Assembly: GCA_027063755.1 (NCBI GenBank)
Contig: JAMORD010000129.1
Coordinates: 1-5,693, forward strand
Direction: 5' to 3'
DNA from: a bacterium
Lineage (GTDB): Bacteria; Coprothermobacterota; Coprothermobacteria; Coprothermobacterales; JAADFF01
Length of the DNA stretch: 5,693 nt
Part shown: one piece after another, positions 1-5,473 of the stretch
How the letters are laid out: each line of letters starts with the position of its first letter
Numbering within the stretch: position 1 is the first letter of the stretch
The notes under the pieces: generated by a model
Seen by the model: only the letters and a program-made list of their open reading frames with translations
Told to the model about the DNA's origin: nothing
Databases searched by the model: none
Program-made: the position numbers and the translations under genes

Positions 1-1900
1 CCTCCAGGGGGATCTCTTCTCCTTTCAGTCCTTCGGGATATCCGGTGCCATCCCACTTTTCGTGGTGATATTTCACCACATTGAGTGTGGTCTTGGGTAT
101 ACGCCTAATGCCAGACAGTAGCCTGTAGCCGTATATGACATGCTTTTTCATGATCTCAAATTCTTCTTTTGTCAGTCTTCCGGGTTTCAGGAGTATATAG
201 TCAGGTATGGCTATCTTGCCTATGTCATGAACATATGCACCCCACATGATGCCCTTTTTATCTGGAAAGTTGATGGCATCGGCCATGATAGATGTCATGT
301 ATGCCGTGCGTTCTGTATGTCCTTTCGTTTCTAAATCTCTAAACTCCAGTGCTTTACCCAAGAGGCTGAGTGTGTCTTCTTGGGTGAGAGCTATGTCGTG
401 CATGTATGCAAGATTACGTGCCATTAAAATACTGACATTGGCGATGTTAATGATATGATGTATGTCTGCTTCTGTCCATATATCCTTATGCTTTACGAAA
501 CCAATGTAATATGTTATTTTTCCTTCTCCATGCCACTCTTTACCTTTGAAGGTAAAGAGACTGTAGTTATCTACAACCCTTATGGTTCTGTCTTTGTTCA
601 AATGCATAAGTTCTTCCACGGATTTTTGAAATAACTTTCGGAGTTTATCATTGTCTGTTCCGTGTATTAGTCGTATGCGGTAAGCAAGATTGCTGGCTGT
701 AGAGTATATAGCATATGGGTTGAGTATTTGGGTTCCCTCTATAATAAGGTTAATAAATGCCTCCTTAATTTCCCTCTCTGTCTTTTGCCTATATACGGGA
801 ACGGTAAAGTTCTCTACAAGAGATGTAAGTTGTTTAATCATAGTTGTGTGTCTTTCTTCATTTTGTTTTCTCATAATCAGCTCATATGATGCTGTCATGT
901 ATGTGGCTAGGTGTTTGGCTATTTCTATGTCCATGTCATCAAAGGCTGTAGAAGTAGAGAAGCTGTCAAGGTTAAGGTCTAGAAACATATGGCCTTTAAC
1001 AATGACGGGTATCATGAGGTTGGATCGTAGCTGTAGGGCCTCAGGTAGCACATTGTTTATTGGGTCTTTATCCCTAAATGTTTCCAGTTCTTGGTCAGTT
1101 ATAATACGGGGTATGCCTTTCATGAGTTTGTCTTCTCCCTGTCCATACCACTCTATCTTGGTTATATTGGTGTCCAGTGGTGGTAAGTTTAGTAGTACAT
1201 CTTCGTCGTATCCAATAGCAGCAATAAATTTCATGCCAAGAGGGGTTTCTATAAGTGCTGATCCCTTTTCTGCTGCATCTATAAGGTCTATAGCTATCTC
1301 AAGATATTTATGGGTGATGTCTCTTAGAGATAGTGAACCTTCTGCAGATTGTAGAATAAGACATTTTCCTGCTTCTGTGGCCCGAAGTATCTTTTTTAGA
1401 TGTATGGCATTGAGATATGAGTCTAAAACTAATCCCATGGTAGGCAATATTGCTAGGGCCTTTTCAAGATCTTCTTGAGTAAAGGTGGTTTTTCTGCGGG
1501 CAAGTACAACAATTCCATGCACCTTAGGAGGTCTACCTATGAGATCGCTTTTTGGCCCTATCGGTATGAGTAGGTATTTATCATCATCTGTTTGTTTTCC
1601 TTTCAGCTCTACCCCAGGGGGAAGGTTGGCTATACTGTTGAATATAAATGGCTTGTTTGTCTTTATAACATAGTCAACAAGACGTCCTTCCTTTTTCATG
1701 TATGGTAGCACTTTGCCCTGATATATACCCCTTAGCACGGTGTAGTAGATCATCCCCGTGCTTTCAATGTTACGGGCAAAACCACTGCCAACACAGGGGA
1801 TCTTCTCTTCAAACTGCTTTACAATCCACTCTTCTACCTCTGTTTTGGAATGTGTTCTCACAAATTCCTCTACTAATTTTCGTATATTTATATCTATCAC
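1..1900 (-). CDS. GAF-GAF-GAF-HD-GYP c-di-GMP phosphodiesterase (C-terminus beyond window)
   Basis: Translating the minus strand from GTG at 1900-1898 gives 633 residues without a stop, running off the left edge. The C-terminal part is a clear HD-GYP domain, a family that hydrolyses cyclic di-GMP to pGpG/GMP in the cytoplasm. Visible signature residues are RDLETKGH (E524, H528), HDIGK (H558, D559, K562), GRLT (574-577), KKH (H587), YHHE (H612, H613) and GTGYP (GYP 620-622). The Glu four residues before the first His resembles the trinuclear-metal subclass known from Persephonella marina PmGH; the last expected Asp ligand would lie outside the window. Residues about 1-165, 195-345 and 375-505 look like three GAF-type sensor modules, each with a hydrophobic strand near its end (HGIVVLARR, NLMIPVIVKG, KITYYIGFVK) followed by a helix. 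No membrane helix is seen, so it is probably a soluble sensor-enzyme. The GTG start is chosen because GGAGG lies 7 nt upstream and no in-frame ATG was found nearby upstream. The HD-GYP call is very secure; the GAF boundaries and ligands are inferred. Confidence 0.95.
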   Translation of the reverse strand, partial: MIDINIRKLVEEFVRTHSKTEVEEWIVKQFEEKIPCVGSGFARNIESTGMIYYTVLRGIYQGKVLPYMKKEGRLVDYVIKTNKPFIFNSIANLPPGVELKGKQTDDDKYLLIPIGPKSDLIGRPPKVHGIVVLARRKTTFTQEDLEKALAILPTMGLVLDSYLNAIHLKKILRATEAGKCLILQSAEGSLSLRDITHKYLEIAIDLIDAAEKGSALIETPLGMKFIAAIGYDEDVLLNLPPLDTNITKIEWYGQGEDKLMKGIPRIITDQELETFRDKDPINNVLPEALQLRSNLMIPVIVKGHMFLDLNLDSFSTSTAFDDMDIEIAKHLATYMTASYELIMRKQNEERHTTMIKQLTSLVENFTVPVYRQKTEREIKEAFINLIIEGTQILNPYAIYSTASNLAYRIRLIHGTDNDKLRKLFQKSVEELMHLNKDRTIRVVDNYSLFTFKGKEWHGEGKITYYIGFVKHKDIWTEADIHHIINIANVSILMARNLAYMHDIALTQEDTLSLLGKALEFRDLETKGHTERTAYMTSIMADAINFPDKKGIMWGAYVHDIGKIAIPDYILLKPGRLTKEEFEIMKKHVIYGYRLLSGIRRIPKTTLNVVKYHHEKWDGTGYPEGLKGEEIPLE

Positions 1901-1907
1901 GGCTATG

Positions 1908-1915
1908 CCTCCCCT
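1908..1915 (-). promoter_or_regulatory. Ribosome binding site deciding the GTG start of the HD-GYP gene
   Basis: On the minus strand the sequence reads AAGGGGAGGC and then GTG, with GGAGG (1912-1908) separated from the GTG by 7 nt. This spacing supports GTG at 1900 rather than a downstream ATG such as the one at residue 50, which would remove part of the first GAF-like module. Confidence 0.75.
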
Positions 1916-1999
1916 TATGTATTCTACAACCTGATAGAGGCAATGGATTACATATAGAATTGGGAATGAATTTTTATGAGTTGTTTTTATAATAAAAAT

Positions 2000-2009
2000 A
2001 GGAGGTGAT
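2000..2009 (+). promoter_or_regulatory. Strong Shine-Dalgarno for the secreted stalk-domain gene
   Basis: AGGAGGTGAT is an uninterrupted 10-nt complement to the 3' end of bacterial 16S rRNA. It lies 8 nt (from AGGAGG) before the ATG at 2014. The in-frame GTG at 2005 and ATG at 2008 fall inside this site and cannot use it, so 2014 is the start. Confidence 0.85.
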
Positions 2010-2013
2010 GTTT

Positions 2014-3858
2014 ATGAAGAAAATGGTTGCCACAACTATTATTATGGCTATCGTTTTCATGACATTGCCGATAGCCGGTATTGTATGGGCGTCAGATAAG
2101 AAATATGTCAAGACAGGTACTATAGAGGCAACCTTCCCGAGGGTCTATGGTGATAAGCCCATTCATGTGAAACTGACTTACGAACTGAAAATCAATGATG
2201 ATTGGAATGATGCATGGCCCTTCTACCTGAAGTATACAGCCGTTATTAGTGGTGATAATTGGTCTAAGACAGTTCAGTGGGAAGACGATGTGGGTGATTT
2301 TGACGCTCGGATCGGTATTTGGTCTTCTTTCCCCGATCAGCTGGAGTACCGCCATGAAAAATCTCTGAAAAATCCTGATGATAAAGAAGAATATTTAGAG
2401 TATCCATCTCAGCTATTTCTTGTTATAGATGCACCACCATTCTGGGGTGGTTCTAATGTGGGATTTAAAGCGTGGGCAAATAGCCAGTTTGCCAAGACAA
2501 AGGTATATCTTGCCCTTGAGTACACGGCAGTAAGGGATCTCCGTGTGTGGTACAAGTCTGCCAAGATTGATATAAAGCCACTGAATATTCCTGATCCAGA
2601 TGGGGATAAGGTAATAGGCTACCAGTCTCGCTTGAGCTATTGGGTGATGACATCGGGAGATGGCAAATACTATTTGTCTGTTGATTTTCCACAGTATTCT
2701 TACTATGTTTTCCAATCAGGTTGGGTTGATATCCTATGGGATGACTCCCCTCTTCTCGCCGATAGTAAGTATGCATACTTCGTCTTGTTACCTAAGAGAG
2801 GTTATAGAGTCAATGAAGATATTGTCGGCTATGTATACAAGACACCATACAACGGTTCCTATATTAGACTTGTTGAAGCTCCCGGTGATAGCAATTATTT
2901 CATACCATATGCAACTGGTAGCAATATGGTGAAGAACTTACTTATTGGCAATGTTGGTGCTGAGATAGAACCAATTAAAGTTATAAAAAAGGGGCAATGG
3001 GTAAAATATGAAAATGATACAGTGAGAGCATTTATGGTGGAATATCCTTCTATCCCTTGGGGTCCTGTGTTTTCCAGCAGGGCATATGAATATTATTATG
3101 CATGGGACCAGTATGAGCCAGCGACATCTAAGTTCTGGACAGTGGGAGTGCAAAGGCAGTATACAGACAGCGAAGGTAAAGTCCAGACCACCGATTACTT
3201 TGTAAATGGCTACGGTTGTGCCGGTAGCTATAAAGGTTTCATAGAGAAGGGATTTTTATTTAAAGATTCTTATGATTGGAACTATGTACCTGCCGTTGAT
3301 AGAACACTTATGGAAAAGGTCTATAGTGTGCCCGATGGATTCCTCAATCCATGTTATGCTTCCCGTACATTCCGCTACAAATGGCTTGCCGATTGGTTCT
3401 ATAATGCCATATATCAGGATGCCAAGTATGAATATATACCCGGCAATGCATATATGGAAGTGGCGCTTGGGGATAAGCACATAAAAGCCTATCGTAGTGG
3501 CAAAGATGTGTCTCGTGATGTAGATGTACCAGCTCAGGTGGTAAACGGAAGAATGCTTGTTCCAGTAAGACACATAGCAGAGCCACTAGGTGCAAAGGTA
3601 GGCTGGGACGGCAAAGAGAGAAAAGTGACCATACAGCTCAATGGCCATACCGTAGAGATGTGGATAGACAACCCAGTGGGTAGGGTAGACGGTAAAGAAT
3701 ATACCATGCCCTCTGGCGTGCCACCGCAGATTATAAATAATAGAACGATGGTGCCTTTGAGATTTGTGGCAGAGGCACTGGGTGCCGAAGTGCAGTGGGA
3801 CTTTTATTACAAGAAGGCCATTATTAAGTATCTGCCAGACACATATCCATCTCAATAA
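2014..3858 (+). CDS. Secreted protein with C-terminal copper amine oxidase N-terminal-like (stalk) domain
   Basis: This gene encodes 614 residues. Residues 1-26 are a classic Sec signal peptide: basic MKK, a hydrophobic core, and a likely signal peptidase I site after VWA (26|27). No lipobox is present, so the product is probably exported and released or wall-associated. Residues about 481-614 form a 'copper amine oxidase N-terminal' (stalk) domain, recognised from two repeats: VPVRHIAEPLGAKVGWD (516-532) and VPLRFVAEALGAEVQWD (580-596), each preceded by a VNGR/INNR turn. Despite its name this domain does not bind copper and is common at the ends of secreted Firmicutes proteins. Residues 27-480 match nothing I recognise; they are rich in Tyr and Trp, look mainly beta-stranded, and contain only two cysteines (C402, C447) that could form a disulfide. 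No catalytic motif, SLH repeat or sortase signal is seen. The gene has its own strong ribosome site and is followed by a hairpin and then the 224-residue membrane-protein gene. Domain and export calls are firm; the function is unknown. Confidence 0.93.
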   Translation: MKKMVATTIIMAIVFMTLPIAGIVWASDKKYVKTGTIEATFPRVYGDKPIHVKLTYELKINDDWNDAWPFYLKYTAVISGDNWSKTVQWEDDVGDFDARIGIWSSFPDQLEYRHEKSLKNPDDKEEYLEYPSQLFLVIDAPPFWGGSNVGFKAWANSQFAKTKVYLALEYTAVRDLRVWYKSAKIDIKPLNIPDPDGDKVIGYQSRLSYWVMTSGDGKYYLSVDFPQYSYYVFQSGWVDILWDDSPLLADSKYAYFVLLPKRGYRVNEDIVGYVYKTPYNGSYIRLVEAPGDSNYFIPYATGSNMVKNLLIGNVGAEIEPIKVIKKGQWVKYENDTVRAFMVEYPSIPWGPVFSSRAYEYYYAWDQYEPATSKFWTVGVQRQYTDSEGKVQTTDYFVNGYGCAGSYKGFIEKGFLFKDSYDWNYVPAVDRTLMEKVYSVPDGFLNPCYASRTFRYKWLADWFYNAIYQDAKYEYIPGNAYMEVALGDKHIKAYRSGKDVSRDVDVPAQVVNGRMLVPVRHIAEPLGAKVGWDGKERKVTIQLNGHTVEMWIDNPVGRVDGKEYTMPSGVPPQIINNRTMVPLRFVAEALGAEVQWDFYYKKAIIKYLPDTYPSQ

Positions 3859-3861
3859 AAT

Positions 3862-3890
3862 AAGGGGGGCCTTTGTGCCCCCCTTTGGTT
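3862..3890 (+). terminator. Intercistronic GC-rich hairpin, leaky terminator or attenuator
   Basis: AAGGGGGGC (3862-3870) pairs perfectly with GCCCCCCTT (3877-3885) around the 6-nt loop CTTTGT. It starts 3 nt after the stop codon of the secreted-protein gene. The following tract, TGGTTTT, is interrupted, so termination on the plus strand may be partial. On the minus strand the stem is followed by ATTTTATT, so some bidirectional activity is possible. The next gene's Shine-Dalgarno begins 2 nt after this feature, leaving no space for a promoter between them. Confidence 0.75.
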
Positions 3891-3892
3891 TT

Positions 3893-3902
3893 AGGAGGTG
3901 AT
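3893..3902 (+). promoter_or_regulatory. Strong Shine-Dalgarno for the 224-residue membrane protein
   Basis: AGGAGGTGAT recurs exactly as in front of the upstream gene, again with 8 nt between AGGAGG and the ATG (3907). The in-frame GTG at 3898 overlaps the site itself and is rejected as a start. Confidence 0.85.
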
Positions 3903-3906
3903 ACGT

Positions 3907-4581
3907 ATGGGTAATGTGCTTTTCTGGATACTTGTTATAGTAGCTGTATATATTGTGTGGGTTATTTTGTCTAAGCTTATTGACACTGTAAAAAGGAAGA
4001 CTATTTACGGTGAGGGATGGACAGGTACACTGGTAGATTTTCGCTACAACATGGAGATAAAGAAAAACCGCTCTTATACCCAGCTTAGTGAAGCCTTTGC
4101 TAATCAGAAGGTTAAGTTGATTAAAGAAAATTTTGATAAGTTGGGGATAGGAAATCCTGAGGAATATGTAGATATACAGATTACCACCGAAGTTGAAGAA
4201 ACGGTAGAGGTTGAAAACGATGAAGGTGAGACAGAATATGTTACAGAGACGAGGGGATACACAGAGAAACTGGATAAGACTCAGGTAAAGGCAATATTGG
4301 AATCTGGGGAGGTACCCCGCGGTTTTGGTGCCAATGTTCACTATGAGATAGCTATACCTTATGTAGAAGAAACGCTGGAGATGACATTTGATACGCCATC
4401 GGGTAAGCGCATAGCCATTTACAAATACAAAGCCTCTCTTGACGAGACAAGTTTTCGTTTGCCTCTCAAAGAGCTAACTCAGAAGTTGAAAAAAGGTGAG
4501 AAATATACCAAACAGCCTGAGCACCAGTTTATAGATGGCCTGGAGGTCAGAGGTGCTTCGGTAAAGTATAAAAAAGCATGA
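3907..4581 (+). CDS. Uncharacterised single-pass membrane-anchored protein
   Basis: The product is 224 residues and I do not recognise its family. Residues about 4-25 form one strong hydrophobic helix, followed by the basic cluster KRK (29-31). By the positive-inside rule the N-terminus would be outside and the roughly 195-residue C-terminal domain cytoplasmic, although an uncleaved signal anchor of opposite orientation cannot be excluded. The soluble part has a helical stretch (about 55-80), an acidic Glu/Thr-rich stretch (about 94-124, including VEVENDEGETEYV) that could be a long beta hairpin, and mixed alpha/beta sequence with a basic C-terminus (VKYKKA). There are no cysteines and no catalytic motif that I can name. 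It follows the secreted stalk-domain gene by 48 bp, with the hairpin between them, and ends just before a strong terminator, so the two genes probably share a transcript. Start ATG 3907 is fixed by the ribosome site. That it is a real gene is well supported; its role is unknown. Confidence 0.88.
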   Translation: MGNVLFWILVIVAVYIVWVILSKLIDTVKRKTIYGEGWTGTLVDFRYNMEIKKNRSYTQLSEAFANQKVKLIKENFDKLGIGNPEEYVDIQITTEVEETVEVENDEGETEYVTETRGYTEKLDKTQVKAILESGEVPRGFGANVHYEIAIPYVEETLEMTFDTPSGKRIAIYKYKASLDETSFRLPLKELTQKLKKGEKYTKQPEHQFIDGLEVRGASVKYKKA

Positions 4582-4587
4582 TGCCCC

Positions 4588-4613
4588 AGGGGGTCCCCAA
4601 GGCCCCCTTTTTT
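4588..4613 (+). terminator. Rho-independent terminator after the plus-strand gene pair
   Basis: AGGGGG (4588-4593) pairs with CCCCCT (4603-4608) around a 9-nt loop and is followed directly by a run of six T (4608-4613). It begins 7 nt after the TGA of the 224-residue protein gene. The loop itself contains CCCC and could pair alternatively with the first arm. This is the best-formed terminator in the window. Confidence 0.85.
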
Positions 4614-4623
4614 CTGCATAAAG

Positions 4624-4728
4624 TTCCCCATTTGAACAAATAAATGAGCAAAATTGTTTGATTAAGCACTTTTTTGTTCATTTCCGGCTGTTTTGGTACG
4701 ATTCCCCATGGTGTAAAATGAACAAAAA
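4624..4728. repeat. Short imperfect direct repeats TTCCCCAT ... AATGARCAAAA
   Basis: TTCCCCAT occurs at 4624-4631 and 4702-4709, exactly 78 bp apart. Each is followed by a related motif: AATGAGCAAAA at 4643-4653 and AATGAACAAAA at 4717-4727. A further TTGAACAAAT lies at 4632-4641, and the reverse complement ATGAACAAAAAA lies at 4681-4670. Four related copies within about 100 bp are more than I would expect by chance, although AT-richness lowers the significance. They could be a protein-binding array or remnants of a duplicated element end. Confidence 0.45.
4671..4728. repeat. Perfect 13-bp inverted repeat with 32-nt spacer
   Basis: TTTTTGTTCATTT (4671-4683) and AAATGAACAAAAA (4716-4728) are exact reverse complements separated by 32 nt. 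The arms are AT-rich, so a stable RNA hairpin is less likely than a paired binding site or an element end. The spacer has mixed composition and contains the palindrome CCATGG. Confidence 0.6.
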
Positions 4729-5043
4729 GGGGGGATAAATATTCTCTTGGTGCTTGTGAGGGAAATTTGTCAGAAAATAATATTTGTGGGTTTGTGATGA
4801 AGCTTATATAGGGATTGATGGTTGTGCTGTTTTTCTTCAAGACAAAATCGCTTCTCATAAAATAGCACAAGCCACAGTAAGTGAAATGCTGTATACAGTA
4901 TATGGGGCTGAGTAGCAGGCATGATGTATGGTAGCCGGGTAGCCAGAGGTGGATATGGTATAGATGCAGAATGTATTTCTATTTTTCAATATGGTATTTA
5001 GATTGATATTTGCTTGAAACTTAACGACACATATTGTCACTAC

Positions 5044-5093
5044 TTTGGTGAAATTTATGCAGTGTTAATTCTAAATAACACTTTTGCACCAAA
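5044..5093. repeat. Nested inverted repeat (two-tier hairpin)
   Basis: The inner arms AGTGTTA (5061-5067) and TAACACT (5076-5082) enclose an 8-nt loop. The outer arms TTTGGTG (5044-5050) and CACCAAA (5087-5093) enclose the inner hairpin with an asymmetric internal loop (10 nt and 4 nt). It lies about 20 bp beyond the T tract of the minus-strand terminator. It might be a structured 3' element or a small-RNA fold; no promoter is evident. Confidence 0.5.
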
Positions 5094-5111
5094 ATGTATA
5101 TTGAAATTTTC

Positions 5112-5152
5112 AAAAAGGCTCCTCAGGAGGAGGCTTAAGCCTCCTCCTGAGG
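5112..5152 (-). terminator. Terminator on a perfect 32-bp palindrome overlapping the stop codon
   Basis: Positions 5121-5152 are a perfect palindrome: CCTCAGGAGGAGGCTT followed by its exact reverse complement. Read on the minus strand, the GC-rich stem is followed by AGCC and then TTTTT (5116-5112), giving a plausible rho-independent terminator. Unusually, its 5' arm is coding: the final codons of the upstream gene (Pro-Gln-Glu-Glu-Ala) and the TAA form the first half and centre of the hairpin. Confidence 0.75.
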
Positions 5153-5473
5153 TATTTCGCTTGAAAGCATTATGTGGTTGTATTTCATTTCCAGTTCTTT
5201 TAGCACCATTGTAGAGAAGAGATATTCCTTTATGGCAAATGTCATGTTTAGTATGTCGTGAAGTATGAAGGCTATGAGTGCTACAATGCCTGCCTCGTAT
5301 ATGTTAAAGCCAAGTAGCATAGTGGTAGCAACGATAATAATTGCGTAAGAGCCTTTTATTGCCGGTGTGTTCATAGATAGGTATGGTTTTACAAATATTG
5401 TGCCTTTTAGTAGTTCTATGAATCTTTCCAGTATCATGGCTATGCCTATCATCTGCCAGAGACTATGACTCAT
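5135..5473 (-). CDS. Small two-helix membrane protein, holin-like in shape
   Basis: The product is 112 residues. Two hydrophobic segments, about 42-56 (SYAIIIVATTMLLGF) and 58-78 (IYEAGIVALIAFILHDILNMT), are joined by a very short turn, suggesting a membrane hairpin. An amphipathic N-terminal helix (about 5-28) precedes them and an acidic C-terminal tail (SSEIPQEEA) follows. Small size, two or three helices and a charged tail are common to phage holins and many small membrane proteins, but I see no specific family signature, so holin is only a possibility. ATG 5473 follows directly on the TAA of the upstream gene, with GGAGG 8-9 nt before it inside that gene's last codons, so the two genes are very likely co-transcribed and translationally coupled. 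The stop codon lies within a palindromic terminator. Confidence 0.8.
   Translation of the reverse strand: MSHSLWQMIGIAMILERFIELLKGTIFVKPYLSMNTPAIKGSYAIIIVATTMLLGFNIYEAGIVALIAFILHDILNMTFAIKEYLFSTMVLKELEMKYNHIMLSSEIPQEEA

Larger units (their letters stand above)
1901..2013. promoter_or_regulatory. Divergent intergenic region with candidate promoter
   Basis: These 113 bp separate the divergent HD-GYP gene (minus) and the secreted stalk-domain gene (plus), so both promoters should lie here unless they sit inside the genes. On the plus strand a perfect TATAAT occurs at 1988-1993, but no good -35 lies 16-18 bp upstream: TTGGGA at 1960-1965 is 22 bp away. A start about 7 bp after this -10 would leave only a very short leader before the Shine-Dalgarno site at 2000. 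On the minus strand TAGAAT (1928-1923) is a possible -10, again without a convincing -35. The region is AT-rich; I see no clear operator. Confidence 0.4.
4614..5120. other. Convergent intergenic region without a convincing gene
   Basis: About 500 bp lie between two gene groups that converge on them. Open frames here are short, lack ribosome sites and have no recognisable sequence. The stretch holds an inverted repeat (4671-4728), related short direct repeats (from 4624), a nested hairpin (5044-5093), a 10-bp palindrome CTGTATACAG (4889-4898), and a stop-to-stop stretch (4802-4915) whose translation looks mildly protein-like but has no start codon. It may be a decayed gene, a small-RNA locus or simply spacer; I cannot decide between these. 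Confidence 0.6.

Noticed and set aside
690-1478. Long plus-strand open frame (262 codons)
   Set aside because: It is antisense to the HD-GYP protein, whose minus-strand translation contains diagnostic motifs. Its own translation is Ser/Arg-rich with no recognisable domain and has no ribosome site.
2005-2013. GTG 2005 or ATG 2008 as start of the secreted protein
   Set aside because: Both lie in or directly beside the Shine-Dalgarno site; ATG 2014 has correct spacing and gives a normal signal peptide.
3586-4341. Minus-strand open frame of 251 codons
   Set aside because: It crosses the end of the stalk-domain gene, the hairpin and the start of the 224-residue gene, all better supported on the plus strand. 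It lacks a ribosome site and its translation has shadow-like composition.
4714-4738. Candidate promoter (TAAAAT) and 6-codon peptide starting at ATG 4719
   Set aside because: The -35 (TTTTGG) is poor, there is no ribosome site, and the frame stops almost at once.
4547-4870. Minus-strand open frame of 107 codons
   Set aside because: It runs through the terminator at 4588-4613 and into the end of the plus-strand gene, with no ribosome site or recognisable sequence.
4889-4898. CTGTATACAG palindrome as a LexA-type operator
   Set aside because: The spacing does not fit the E. coli (CTGT-N8-ACAG) or the Gram-positive (GAAC-N4-GTTC) SOS box, and no gene starts nearby.
5014-5214. Plus-strand open frame of 66 codons
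   Set aside because: It reads through the palindromic terminator and the end of the well-supported minus-strand membrane protein gene.
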